Position numbers and translations under genes: made by a program. Positions 52,564 through 60,687 of a DNA stretch of 60,687 bases are shown piece by piece. The stretch's first letter is position 1; every line of letters begins with the position of its first letter. Below the pieces are notes generated by a model. It was not told where the DNA came from. It did not search any database and saw only the letters and a program-made list of their open reading frames with translations. Source of the stretch: Adonisia turfae CCMR0081 (lineage in GTDB: Bacteria; Cyanobacteriota; Cyanobacteriia; Phormidesmidales; Phormidesmidaceae); contig NZ_QXHD01000004.1 in the NCBI RefSeq assembly GCF_011009555.1, forward strand, positions 6,977,879 through 7,038,565, in the 5' to 3' direction.

Positions 52564-53823
52564 CTAGCTACGATACTTGCGAAAAACCAGAGTAACGTTG
52601 TGACCGCCAAAGCCAAATGAATTAGACATCGCCACATCTACCGTATGGGCACGGCTCTGATTGGGCACGTAGTCTAAATCACACTCATCATCTGGATCTT
52701 GCAGATTAATGGTGGGAGGAACGTGGTCGTTGGCCACAGCCATACAAGCTGCCACACCCTCAATACCGCCAGACCCCCCTAACAAATGCCCGGTCATTGA
52801 TTTCGTAGAACTCACCAGTATTTGTTTTGCATGATCGCCCAACGCAGTCTTAATAGCTGCCGTTTCAGTGGGATCGTTAGCAGGAGTACTTGTCCCATGG
52901 GCGTTAACGTAGCTTACGTCTGAAGGAGAAATTTCTGCATCCTTCAGGGCTAGTTCCATAGAACGGGCAGCACCAGCACCACCGGGGACTGGCGCAGTCA
53001 TGTGGTAGGCATCACAGGTCATGCCGTAGCCCACCATTTCAGCATAAATGCGAGCACCTCGACTGAGGGCATGGTCTAGCTCCTCTAAAATTAAAATGCC
53101 AGCCCCCTCACCCATCACAAAACCATCACGACCTTTGTCAAACGGGCGACTAGCATGATCCGGATCGTCGTTGCGTGTAGATAACGCCCGAGCTGAGGCA
53201 AACCCAGCAAACGACAAGGGCGTAATGGCAGCTTCAGTGCCGCCGCAGATCATGGCTTGGGCATAGCCATTTTGGACAATACGAAACGCATCGCCAATGG
53301 CATTAGAGCCAGCTGCACAGGCAGTCACAGCACAAGAATTGGGGCCTTTTGCACCGGTATGAATAGCTGTTAAGCCTGCTGCCATGTTGGCAATCATCAT
53401 AGGCACCATAAACGGACTGCAACGATTGGGCCCTTTATTTAGGTAAACAGCCTGTTGTTCTTCCATAACCTTGAGGCCGCCCACCCCAGTCCCAATCATG
53501 ACACCCACTTGCTCGGCGTTGAGATCAGTAATGGTGAGATCGGCATTGGCTAAGGCCTGCTTGCTAGCTGAGATCGCAAACTGGGCAAATCGATCAGTCC
53601 GCTTAGCATCCTTAGCATCCAGATACTCTAGTGGATCAAACCCTTTAACCTCACCTGCAATGCGGCATTTGTGCTTCGATGCATCAAATAATGTGATCGG
53701 CCCAATGCCGCTTTTGCCAGCCAGCAATCCTTGCCAATAGGCCTCTAGAGTATTACCGATGGGAGTAATAGCCCCCATCCCTGTAATCACAACGCGTTTT
53801 TTTTCAGTACTTGTCATGGTCAT
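52564..53823 (-). CDS. fabF: Beta-ketoacyl-ACP synthase II
   Basis: KAS II elongates acyl chains in type II fatty-acid synthesis. The 419-residue protein has the Cys-His-His triad: AVTACAAGSNAIGDAF (Cys nucleophile), NAHGTSTPANDPTE and KSMTGHLLGGSGGIEG. Near the N-terminus is VVITGMGAITPIGN. I use ATG 53823; a GTG two codons earlier and an ATG two codons later are equally possible. It follows acpP by about 60 bp, likely one operon. Confidence 0.96.
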   Translation of the reverse strand: MTMTSTEKKRVVITGMGAITPIGNTLEAYWQGLLAGKSGIGPITLFDASKHKCRIAGEVKGFDPLEYLDAKDAKRTDRFAQFAISASKQALANADLTITDLNAEQVGVMIGTGVGGLKVMEEQQAVYLNKGPNRCSPFMVPMMIANMAAGLTAIHTGAKGPNSCAVTACAAGSNAIGDAFRIVQNGYAQAMICGGTEAAITPLSFAGFASARALSTRNDDPDHASRPFDKGRDGFVMGEGAGILILEELDHALSRGARIYAEMVGYGMTCDAYHMTAPVPGGAGAARSMELALKDAEISPSDVSYVNAHGTSTPANDPTETAAIKTALGDHAKQILVSSTKSMTGHLLGGSGGIEGVAACMAVANDHVPPTINLQDPDDECDLDYVPNQSRAHTVDVAMSNSFGFGGHNVTLVFRKYRS

Positions 53824-53883
53824 CGACACAAGGGGGACGGTCCCAAGGCATTAAAAAACAGATTTTCAAACAGACAGGGGCGC

Positions 53884-54126
53884 TCATGCAGGCGACTTTT
53901 CTTGAATGAAGTCGACAGCGGCCTGAACTGTGCCAATGCCCTCAGCAGCCTCATCTGGGATCTCAATATCAAACTCTTCTTCGAGAGCCATTACAAGCTC
54001 CACGGTGTCTAAGGAATCAGCACCTAGATCGTTGGCGAAACTGGCCTCAGGCTTGACCTCAGCTACATCTACACCTAGCTGCTCAGATACAATCTTCTGA
54101 ACCTTTCCTAAAATGTCGTCAGCCAT
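53884..54126 (-). CDS. acpP: Acyl carrier protein
   Basis: The 80-residue acidic carrier has the phosphopantetheine attachment site DLGADSLDTVELVMALEE, with Ser38 modified. The first Met of the open frame lies three codons earlier, but MADDILGKVQKIVSE at 54126 matches family starts. It is divergent from psaC and leads the acpP-fabF pair. Confidence 0.97.
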   Translation of the reverse strand: MADDILGKVQKIVSEQLGVDVAEVKPEASFANDLGADSLDTVELVMALEEEFDIEIPDEAAEGIGTVQAAVDFIQEKSPA

Positions 54127-54549
54127 AATCTCCAAATTTCCTTTTCAGCGGCAGCAAAGAACATACCCTAGCCCCAGACCGGACCTTGCCACAATGGCAA
54201 ACCGTCCGTCCAGATTTAGGCATTTTTTCATCTTATAGGAAAGCGTGCGCCCTACATGGGCATACAGTGGTCGCATTTTAGGTAACCTATGGCTGGCAAA
54301 GACAGAAGCCTAACAATATTACAATCCATAAACTTTTGACATGTTGCCCCGTTCGCTAAAAATGGCACTGATAGACTGAAACTTGATTGGAGAACTCTTC
54401 TGGCTAGTTTGGACTAATGTAAACAAACGTCGCTGAATTGTGATTTATCTATCTTTTTGAACGCTTTTTAGGCGATTGTTTGCATTCAAGGTCATAGCCA
54501 AACTGCTATATAGCTGAAACCATTTAATAATATTTGGAGCATTCCTTCG
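54127..54549. promoter_or_regulatory. divergent acpP/psaC promoter region
   Basis: This 423-bp gap between acpP and psaC must hold both promoters. A small hairpin TTGCCA/TGGCAA lies at 54186-54191/54195-54200 in the acpP leader. The psaC-proximal 150 bp is AT-rich, as usual for light-regulated genes. No exact -35/-10 pair can be assigned with confidence. Confidence 0.5.
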
Positions 54550-54795
54550 ATGTCTCATTCGGTCAAGATTTACGATACCTGCATTGGTTGCACTCAGTGT
54601 GTTCGGGCTTGCCCAACAGATGTACTTGAAATGGTGCCCTGGGATGGCTGCAAAGCTGGTCAAATCGCCTCTTCCCCTCGCACTGAAGATTGTGTTGGCT
54701 GCAAGCGCTGTGAAACTGCCTGCCCAACTGACTTCTTGAGCATTCGTGTATACCTGGGTGCTGAGACTACTCGGAGTATGGGTCTGGCTTACTAG
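54550..54795 (+). CDS. psaC: Photosystem I iron-sulfur center subunit PsaC
   Basis: PsaC carries the terminal clusters FA and FB on the stromal side of photosystem I and passes electrons to ferredoxin. The 81-residue protein has both motifs complete: CIGCTQCVRACP (Cys 11, 14, 17, 21) and CVGCKRCETACP (Cys 48, 51, 54, 58). The C-terminus YLGAETTRSMGLAY is canonical. It is transcribed away from acpP. Confidence 0.98.
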   Translation: MSHSVKIYDTCIGCTQCVRACPTDVLEMVPWDGCKAGQIASSPRTEDCVGCKRCETACPTDFLSIRVYLGAETTRSMGLAY

Positions 54796-54836
54796 ACTTC
54801 AGATTCGATAACAGCTTTCACTCGAAACGTTTACAT

Positions 54837-54867
54837 CTCCTGGTCTGTATGGGCTAGGAGTTTTTTT
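54837..54867. terminator. weak terminator candidate between psaC and ftsX
   Basis: CTCCT at 54837-54841 can pair with AGGAG at 54856-54860, followed by T7. The stem is short and the loop 14 nt, so this is weaker than the other terminators here, but it sits in the right place between convergent genes. Confidence 0.5.
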
Positions 54868-54887
54868 ATGGAAATATGCACCGCCGA

Positions 54888-55793
54888 CTAGGCGCGCACA
54901 GCAAACTTGCGCACAGCCACTAAACTGCCCAGCAATCCCACCAAGCTACCTAGGGCAAAGAGGGATGCTGGCAATAGCAGCAACTGTTTCGGCGTAAACT
55001 GTAGTCCAACAGCTAAAAATTGTAGGAATTCAGGTTGCTGGGCTGACAGTCGCTGTAGTGACTGATGGGTACCGACCAAGAGTGCCCAGGCAATAAACGC
55101 CCCCATCAGACCAAAAGTAATACCCTGCAAAATGAAGGGCATATAGATCCATACGGACGTGGCTCCCACCAGCTGCATTACTTCGATTTCTCGCCGTCGG
55201 GCCATGACAATTAAGCGAATTGTGGTGGTGATAACTGCGATCGCAGTCAAGCTTAAAATTGCCAACACACCGAGACTGACATACTGCAATCCCTGGTTCA
55301 GTTCCGTCAGCCGCTGCACAGCTTCCGTGATATACAGCACTTCATCCACCCCAGCCAGACTTTCTAACTGAGCGGCCACAGCAGGTACCGCCTCAGATGA
55401 CCGTACCTTCACCTTGATTTCATCAACCAGCGGATTACCTTTCAGCTGTTCAGTTGCGCCGGAGATATCAGTAATTCCGAGTTCCTGACTCAGCTGCGTC
55501 CAGGCCTCTTCCTTAGTAACCGTTACGACCTCAGCCACCTCGGCTAAGCTGCTAACGCGAGGGCTCAAACTATCCGCAGTAACACCGCTTTCCAAATAAA
55601 CTGCTATTTCTAGCTGGCTACCAAATTGATTGAGTAAGCTTTCCACTTGCCAGGTTGCCTGCAAACTAATCCCAAACAGGAATAACAACACCATAATGGT
55701 GCTCACCGCGGCCCAGTTCATCCAACCACCGCGCTGCAGGCCCAAAAAGGTTTCCCGCAACAAATAGCTTGCTTTAGTAAAAAACTTCCCCAT
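54888..55793 (-). CDS. ftsX: Cell-division permease FtsX
   Basis: FtsX, with the ATPase FtsE, links the divisome to peptidoglycan hydrolase activation. The 301-residue protein has a first membrane segment after LRETFLGLQRGGWMNWAAVS, an external domain of about 100 residues (FGSQLEIAVYLESGVTADSL), and three more membrane segments with MARRREIEVMQLVGATSVWI. No ftsE lies beside it in this window. It is convergent with psaC. Confidence 0.93.
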   Translation of the reverse strand: MGKFFTKASYLLRETFLGLQRGGWMNWAAVSTIMVLLFLFGISLQATWQVESLLNQFGSQLEIAVYLESGVTADSLSPRVSSLAEVAEVVTVTKEEAWTQLSQELGITDISGATEQLKGNPLVDEIKVKVRSSEAVPAVAAQLESLAGVDEVLYITEAVQRLTELNQGLQYVSLGVLAILSLTAIAVITTTIRLIVMARRREIEVMQLVGATSVWIYMPFILQGITFGLMGAFIAWALLVGTHQSLQRLSAQQPEFLQFLAVGLQFTPKQLLLLPASLFALGSLVGLLGSLVAVRKFAVRA

Positions 55794-55983
55794 GCTGGCT
55801 TACACGCTGAGAGCGCAGTTAATCACAGTTAATAACGATTTTGGGAACACAATGCAAAGACACAAACAGCCTGATTAAACCATTATCTCAAAGGCTTTTG
55901 CGTTCATAGCCCCGTACACATACACGAGGTGAAGTCCTACTTGCTAGGATAGGGTTAGATCCATCAGCCTAATCAATTTAATC

Positions 55984-56541
55984 GTGGGTATTTCAGTCAG
56001 CAAAGAAAAGTTAAAAAATCCGCCTCTTGAGCTGCACTATTTGGGAGATCGGGTGCTCAGAAAAGCAACCAAACGCGTTGCTAAAGTAGATGACGGCATT
56101 CGTGATTTAGCCCACCAGATGCTACAGACCATGTATAGCGAAGATGGCATTGGTCTAGCCGCCCCTCAAGTTGGCATTCATAAGCAGATTTTAGTGGTTG
56201 ATACGGACCCTGAAGAGGCCGCTAACAAACCGCTAATATTGATCAACCCTAAGATCACTCGCAACAGCAAGGAAATGGCCTGTGGTCAGGAAGGCTGTCT
56301 CAGCATTCCCGGCGTTTTTCTAGATGTCATTCGTCCAGCGGCCATTGAAGTGAGTTACAAAGACGAAAACGGTCGTCCTCAAAAGATTAAAGCTGATGAT
56401 CTCTTAGCTCGTGTGATTCAACACGAGATGGATCACCTCAACGGAGTCATGTTTGTTGACCGGGTTGATAATGCCATTGCCTTAGCCCAGGAACTTCAGA
56501 AGGGCGGATTTTCTGCTAATGATGTTAGGAAGGTTGCCTAG
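55984..56541 (+). CDS. def: Peptide deformylase
   Basis: The metalloenzyme removes the formyl group from new N-termini. All three motifs are intact in its 185 residues: GIGLAAPQVG, EGCLSIPG and QHEMDHLNG, giving Cys plus two His metal ligands and the catalytic Glu. The start is GTG at 55984, with no clear ribosome site in front. The next gene follows after 80 bp. Confidence 0.96.
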   Translation: MGISVSKEKLKNPPLELHYLGDRVLRKATKRVAKVDDGIRDLAHQMLQTMYSEDGIGLAAPQVGIHKQILVVDTDPEEAANKPLILINPKITRNSKEMACGQEGCLSIPGVFLDVIRPAAIEVSYKDENGRPQKIKADDLLARVIQHEMDHLNGVMFVDRVDNAIALAQELQKGGFSANDVRKVA

Positions 56542-56621
56542 GAATATGTAGAGGCGTTTCATACAACGCCACTAAGAGCAATATCCTTTAAAGCCTCATT
56601 TTTCATTATCAGGAGAAAACT

Positions 56622-56822
56622 GTGACCCCTAAAAGTGGTTTGTTTCTAGCCGGCACATGTATCACTGCCATTGCCGGCGTCGGGTCTGTATTTGAGCTTG
56701 CCTATGGTGAACCTGACTTGGGTGTGGTTCCAACCAGTATCGTGTTGGCCTTAAGCATCCCCATTACCGTTATTTTCTTTATGGCTGCCGTTAAGGATAC
56801 TCGGGAAAATCAACAGTGGTAG
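56622..56822 (+). CDS. Small membrane protein of unknown function, two TM segments
   Basis: The 66-residue protein starts at GTG 56622 with AGGAG in front. It has two hydrophobic helices (GLFLAGTCITAIAGVGSVFE and SIVLALSIPITVIFFMAAVK) joined by a short GEPDLG loop, and a charged tail DTRENQQW. I recall similar small proteins in cyanobacteria but no assigned role. It lies between def and the MPBQ methyltransferase. Confidence 0.75.
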   Translation: MTPKSGLFLAGTCITAIAGVGSVFELAYGEPDLGVVPTSIVLALSIPITVIFFMAAVKDTRENQQW

Positions 56823-56898
56823 GCGATTGTGATTCTACGGTCCAACGCAGCACAGGAGAACTCTACGGAGTAAGATGTAAAGGAATGTATCGTTTCTA

Positions 56899-56936
56899 AG
56901 GTTTGATTGATTGTCTGGAATCGCAAAATCAAACCT
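56899..56936. other. 10-bp inverted repeat upstream of the MPBQ methyltransferase gene
   Basis: AGGTTTGATT at 56899-56908 is complementary to AATCAAACCT at 56927-56936 with an 18-nt loop. It stands 33 bp before the methyltransferase ATG and 77 bp after the small membrane protein. There is no T-run, so an operator or leader hairpin is as likely as a terminator. Confidence 0.5.
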
Positions 56937-56968
56937 AACTACAGCTATTTACATCTCCGCTTTCACCC

Positions 56969-57958
56969 ATGAATCTACTGTTTTTAATCAAGCTGCTGTT
57001 GGCCCTATCAGTGCTTGGTGTGGTTGCCTATCTTTTGACTGCCCGGCGTTATCAGTCCTCAGATTCTGTAGCAAACTCCTATGACCAGTGGACTGAAGAC
57101 GGCATCTTAGAGTTTTACTGGGGTGAGCATATTCATCTGGGGCATTACGGTTCACCAGCGCGATCTAAGGATTTTCTAAAGGCCAAGGCAGATTTTGTGC
57201 ATGAAATGGTGGCCTGGGGAGGTTTGGATCGACTAGCCCCTGGGACTACATTGTTGGATGTGGGCTGCGGTATCGGTGGCAGTAGTCGGATTTTGGCCAA
57301 GGAATATCAGTTTGATGTTACGGGTGTCACGATTAGCCCTCAACAGGTGATGCGAGCTCAGCAGCTGACACCCGCAGGCGTCACTGCCCAGTTCAAAATT
57401 GATGATGCCATGGCGCTATCGTTTCCAGATGCCAGCTTTGATGTGGTGTGGTCAGTGGAAGCAGGCCCCCATATGCCCGATAAAGCGATGTTTGCCCGAG
57501 AATTGATGCGGGTACTAAAACCCGGTGGTATTTTAGTCTTGGCAGACTGGAATCAGCGAGACGATCGTCAGGTGCCGTTAAATGTCTGGGAAAAACCAGT
57601 GATGCGACAGTTACTAGACCAGTGGTCTCATCCTGCTTTTGCCAGCATTGAAGGCTTTGCCGAAAACTTAGAAGCAACCGGCATGGTGCAAGACACTGTT
57701 GTAACCGCAGATTGGACCCAGGAAACCTTGCCCTCCTGGTTGGCTTCAGTTTGGCAAGGTATTGTTCGTCCCCAAGGTCTTATCCGCTTTGGGTTTTCAG
57801 GGCTGATTAAATCCCTACGCGAGGTGCCCACTATCTTGTTAATGCGTTTGGCTTTTGGAGCGGGCCTGTGTCGTTTTGGCATGTTTCGGGCTGTTAGAGC
57901 CGAGGTACAGGCATTTTCTACAGATGTAGAACCCAAGACACTGACTGCAAATCATTAA
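56969..57958 (+). CDS. 2-methyl-6-phytyl-1,4-benzoquinol methyltransferase (MPBQ/MSBQ-MT)
   Basis: This SAM enzyme methylates the benzoquinol ring in tocopherol and plastoquinone synthesis. The 329-residue protein closely follows the Synechocystis sll0418 type: an N-terminal membrane anchor, then RRYQSSDSVANSYDQWTEDG, the SAM motif LLDVGCGIGGSSRILAKEY, WSVEAGPHMPDKAMFARELM and DQWSHPAFASIEGFAENLEA. It stands 146 bp after the small membrane protein. Confidence 0.93.
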   Translation: MNLLFLIKLLLALSVLGVVAYLLTARRYQSSDSVANSYDQWTEDGILEFYWGEHIHLGHYGSPARSKDFLKAKADFVHEMVAWGGLDRLAPGTTLLDVGCGIGGSSRILAKEYQFDVTGVTISPQQVMRAQQLTPAGVTAQFKIDDAMALSFPDASFDVVWSVEAGPHMPDKAMFARELMRVLKPGGILVLADWNQRDDRQVPLNVWEKPVMRQLLDQWSHPAFASIEGFAENLEATGMVQDTVVTADWTQETLPSWLASVWQGIVRPQGLIRFGFSGLIKSLREVPTILLMRLAFGAGLCRFGMFRAVRAEVQAFSTDVEPKTLTANH

Positions 57959-58011
57959 TGACTACCCATAAAATAAGAGATCAGAACTCGAACGTTTTTG
58001 GGTAAAACGCC

Positions 58012-58455
58012 ATGGGCAAATCAACACTCCATAGTCAAGATTTTCTGCAATGGACCCAAGAACAGATTGACTCTTTGCGTCATGGTCGTTGGTCAGACTT
58101 AGATATTGAAAATCTAATAGAGGAACTGGAAGATTTGGGGCGTAGTGAACAACGGGAACTGGGTAGCTATCTTAGGGTACTCATGATGCATCTGCTGAAA
58201 TGGCAGTATCAACCTGAACGCCGCACGGCCAGCTGGCAAATAACAATCACCAATTGTCGGGATAGCATCCAAGATTGCCTAGAAGACGCACCGAGTTTGC
58301 AGCAGTTTGTCAATAATGCTGAATGGCGTCAGAAGTATTACCGACGAGCACGCCGAGATGCAGCCCAGGAAACTAACAAGGCATTAACTTCATTTCCAGA
58401 AAAATGCCCCTATCTACTTGAGCAACTTGTGTCTTCCGACTGGTTACCCGAATAA
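58012..58455 (+). CDS. DUF29 family protein
   Basis: The 147-residue protein has the DUF29 pattern: HSQDFLQWTQEQIDSLRHGR, then DIENLIEELEDLGRSEQREL and LLKWQYQPERRTASWQ. It is helical, soluble, and of unknown function; the family is strongly expanded in cyanobacteria. It begins 53 bp after the methyltransferase and 48 bp before the FAD gene, so cotranscription is plausible without implying a shared pathway. Confidence 0.9.
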   Translation: MGKSTLHSQDFLQWTQEQIDSLRHGRWSDLDIENLIEELEDLGRSEQRELGSYLRVLMMHLLKWQYQPERRTASWQITITNCRDSIQDCLEDAPSLQQFVNNAEWRQKYYRRARRDAAQETNKALTSFPEKCPYLLEQLVSSDWLPE

Positions 58456-58503
58456 AGTTCGATTTTATAAGCGCAGTACCACAACCAAACTGATATCAAA
58501 GTT

Positions 58504-59736
58504 ATGACTAAACGCGTCATTATTGTTGGTGCAGGGCCAGCGGGTACCAGTTTAGCGCTGTTGCTGGTTCGCAATGGCATTCATGTCACATTGTTGGAAA
58601 AAGATACCACCTTCGAACGAGTTTTTCGAGGTGAAGGGTTGATGCCTGTAGGCATGGACGCACTGAAACAGATGGGGCTCACAACAATGCTCACTAAGGT
58701 GCCCCATCGTCGGCTTGAGTCTTGGCATATTCATCTGGGTGGTAACGAGGTTTTTGTGATTCCTGAGCCTGACTTAGGAGAACAGTCCCTGAGTATTGTT
58801 TCTCAACCTGCTTTATTACAGGGCATTGTGGATGAAGCTGCTGGGCATGAGGGCTTTGAGTTTAAAGCGGGCTGCCAGGTACAGGATTTACTGTGGGAAG
58901 AGAATCGCGTTGTTGGGGTGCGGATTAAAACAAATAATACGTCCTCAGACATTAGAGCTGATTTAGTCATTGGCTGTGACGGTCGCGGTTCATTGGTGCG
59001 CCGTAAAGCTGGATTAACCATTGACCTACAGCCTGATCAGTACGACGTCCTGTGGTTTAAGCTACCGCCCCCGGAGCGATTGCAACACACCTGCCAGTTT
59101 TATTTGATGGCGAAATCTCAGCAGCATCCGGCCAGTTGTTACACCTCCTGGGACGGTCAACTACAGTACGGGTTAATTTTGCCCAAGGGGGGATTGCAAC
59201 AATTAGGGGATGCAGATTGGCTCAGTCTGGCCGCTGCCTCTGCTCCCGATTGGTTGGCTGAGCATGTACTCGCCCACCGCGATTCTGTCAGCGAACCGGT
59301 AAGACTGAACGTGGTGGTGGGCAAATGTCCACAGTGGTGGGTGCCGGGGGCTTTGCTATTGGGAGATGCGGCCCATCCCATGTCTCCAGTGCGAGCTCAA
59401 GGGATTAATTTAGCGCTGCGGGATGCCATTGTGGCGACGAACCATCTGGTGCCAGCTCTCCACAAAAGTGATGAAAAAGTAGATGAAGCCTTGGCAACAA
59501 TTCAGCAAGAACGATTGCCAGAAGTGGTGCGATCGCAAACCTTACAGCTTCGCGAAGCCAATGGCCTCAAAGTGGTGCGATCTTCTCCTTGGAAGTTAGC
59601 CATTGCTCAACAGATTTTACCTATCATTGGCAAGCTGTCGTGGGTGCAACAAACCTGGTTAAATCGCCAGCATGACTTACGCTATGGCTCTCAATCGGTT
59701 CAGCTCATAGGGCATCAAGCTCACACAGTGGAGTAG
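58504..59736 (+). CDS. FAD-dependent monooxygenase/oxidoreductase (PHBH-like)
   Basis: The 410-residue protein has the FAD dinucleotide fold VIIVGAGPAGTSLALLLVRN (5-24), the acidic-residue end LLEK, the second FAD motif DLVIGCDGRGSLVRRKAG near 153 and the ribityl-binding segment LLLGDAAHPMSPVRAQGINL near 287. This is the layout of aromatic hydroxylases and UbiH-like enzymes. The substrate is unknown; position after a quinone methyltransferase is suggestive only. Confidence 0.88.
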   Translation: MTKRVIIVGAGPAGTSLALLLVRNGIHVTLLEKDTTFERVFRGEGLMPVGMDALKQMGLTTMLTKVPHRRLESWHIHLGGNEVFVIPEPDLGEQSLSIVSQPALLQGIVDEAAGHEGFEFKAGCQVQDLLWEENRVVGVRIKTNNTSSDIRADLVIGCDGRGSLVRRKAGLTIDLQPDQYDVLWFKLPPPERLQHTCQFYLMAKSQQHPASCYTSWDGQLQYGLILPKGGLQQLGDADWLSLAAASAPDWLAEHVLAHRDSVSEPVRLNVVVGKCPQWWVPGALLLGDAAHPMSPVRAQGINLALRDAIVATNHLVPALHKSDEKVDEALATIQQERLPEVVRSQTLQLREANGLKVVRSSPWKLAIAQQILPIIGKLSWVQQTWLNRQHDLRYGSQSVQLIGHQAHTVE

Positions 59737-59952
59737 GACGGTGCATCGTGCATTTTGTTACACCTAACCCCGTGACCTTGGACTTTTGTGGTGTTTCAGA
59801 TGTAGATATCAGGCCACTAGCAGAACATATGCAGGGTTCACATAAACCTCATGGAAACTTCGGTAGTTTTAGTGAGGAGACCACGGAGAAAACTTATGTA
59901 TAAATATGTACAGACAGCACATAAGTACTGCATACTTTTTGTAATATCACCC

Positions 59953-60435
59953 ATGCCAACCTCCCAGCAAAACCCTAGTCTGCCTGGACAAGTACCCTGT
60001 GATTTAGCCCTTAAGATTCTCCATCGAATTCCGGCAGAGCATCGTCACAGCATTACGCCACAACAAATGGTAGCGATCCAAAGCGTACTGCGAGAACGGC
60101 AACAAAAAACGATTTTTAGAACGGCATTGGGGCCTTTTTGTCTATCGCTCACAGCCGGTCGCAAGCGGAGTAAAAAACGGCTCAATCAAAGCTTGCTGGC
60201 ACCGGCACTCTGCCTGATGGCTAGCATGATCGGTATGGGTAGTATGGTCGGCTTAATGAAATTTCGCTATGACTATCAAATTGCCGCCTACACCAAGGCC
60301 ACTCTGCCCATCGAGAAAGCGTCAGTTCACCCAACGGTTTTACCCTTCCGCAAAGGGCAAAATACCTGCGAAAAAAATGGAGGAGTCTGGACCCGAGAAG
60401 AATGTGTAGATCACACCCATGACCCCACATTTTAA
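59953..60435 (+). CDS. Unknown protein with one membrane segment and C-terminal Cys pair
   Basis: I choose ATG 59953 (160 residues, MPTSQQNPSLPGQVP); the open frame extends 34 codons upstream without protein-like character. A basic region (LTAGRKRSKKRLNQS) precedes one membrane segment (LAPALCLMASMIGMGSMVGL), and the C-terminus has CEKNGGVWTREECVDH with two Cys that could bridge. Function is not recognised. Confidence 0.6.
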   Translation: MPTSQQNPSLPGQVPCDLALKILHRIPAEHRHSITPQQMVAIQSVLRERQQKTIFRTALGPFCLSLTAGRKRSKKRLNQSLLAPALCLMASMIGMGSMVGLMKFRYDYQIAAYTKATLPIEKASVHPTVLPFRKGQNTCEKNGGVWTREECVDHTHDPTF

Positions 60436-60465
60436 ACTGCCCTCACTACCCTGGCACTGGCAATA

Positions 60466-60687
60466 TCAGCGTAAGTAATCAATAATCCCCTGGGCGATCG
60501 CATCGGCAATCTGTTCGCGGGCGGCAGTACTTTGAAAACGAGCTGCATCCTCACTGCCGGTAACAAACCCAGTTTCCACCAGTACCGCAGGCATGGAGGT
60601 ATTGCGCAACACATAGAAGCGGGCCTGGCGGACACCGCGATCGCGAAGATCGGTACTGCGTAGAACACTGCTGTGGATTGCCCGCGC
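60466..60687 (-). CDS. N-acetylmuramoyl-L-alanine amidase, Amidase_3 (N-terminus beyond window)
   Basis: Only the last 73 residues are inside the window. They include STDLRDRGVRQARFYVLRNT, the catalytic-Glu segment PAVLVETGFVTG, and the usual end REQIADAIAQGIIDYL. This is the C-terminal part of a zinc amidase of the AmiC type, which cuts the peptide side chain from peptidoglycan, in cyanobacteria also at septa. Domains before Amidase_3 cannot be seen. Confidence 0.9.
   Translation of the reverse strand, partial: ARAIHSSVLRSTDLRDRGVRQARFYVLRNTSMPAVLVETGFVTGSEDAARFQSTAAREQIADAIAQGIIDYLR

Noticed and set aside
1..60687. tRNA, rRNA, CRISPR array, transposase, integrase or prophage genes
   Set aside because: Searched by eye for T-loop and anticodon-arm patterns, spaced direct repeats and transposase or integrase motifs in every intergenic region and unknown gene; none was convincing. 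A tRNAscan/Infernal run would be decisive.

Overview
The window is a piece of a cyanobacterial chromosome. The evidence is photosystem I subunit PsaC, photosystem II assembly lipoprotein Psb27, NDH-1 subunit NdhN, the clock-input protein LdpA, a plastoquinone/tocopherol-pathway methyltransferase, phytoene synthase, a glycine-rich-type RRM protein, and repeated copies of the HIP1 octamer GCGATCGC. Gene families resemble those of filamentous Leptolyngbya/Acaryochloris-type lineages, but the sequence alone does not fix a genus. Nearly everything is ordinary core genome. I found no transposase, integrase, phage gene, CRISPR array, tRNA or rRNA. Both ends cut through genes: a DUF6891 protein on the left and an N-acetylmuramoyl-L-alanine amidase on the right.

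Layout. 1-6.6 kb: DUF6891 fragment, an APH-fold kinase, menB, hemJ, a LysR regulator divergent from chromate transporter chrA with a dyad operator between them, and a DUF1611 (DgcN-like) gene. 6.6-17.8 kb, minus strand: the S10-spc ribosomal block read rplC-rplD-rplW-rplB-rpsS-rplV-rpsC-rplP-rpmC-rpsQ-rplN-rplX-rplE-rpsH-rplF-rplR-rpsE-rplO-secY-adk-infA. 18.2-22.4 kb, plus strand: ndhN, ldpA, a Ycf45-type R3H ATPase and psb27, closed by a perfect 23-bp-arm terminator. 22.6-28.6 kb, plus strand: the alpha block rpmJ-rpsM-rpsK-rpoA-rplQ-truA-rplM-rpsI-rpmE-prfA.

28.7-45.3 kb: an SbcD-like nuclease, an M48-like membrane protein with a damaged HExxH motif, an RRM protein behind a structured 0.7-kb leader, crtB, glyA, a WecA-type sugar-phosphate transferase, a GT39 glycosyltransferase, cinA, a 43-residue small protein, aroQ, an AAA ATPase divergent from a Pro/Lys/Ser-rich protein, and two secreted proteins of unknown role. 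45.4-60.7 kb: ABC-F ATPase, gpmI-secG, the tktA-fabF-acpP / psaC divergent cluster, ftsX, def, a small membrane protein, the MPBQ methyltransferase, DUF29, an FAD monooxygenase, a one-TM unknown protein and the amidase fragment.

The clearest points for a second look are: the separation and opposite orientation of the spc and alpha ribosomal blocks; a TTG-only start on infA; the M48-like protein with Tyr in place of the first zinc-ligand His; the structured leader of the RRM gene; a short-stem terminator-like hairpin between rpoA and rplQ; and the LysR/ChrA operator. I saw no convincing wholly new system.
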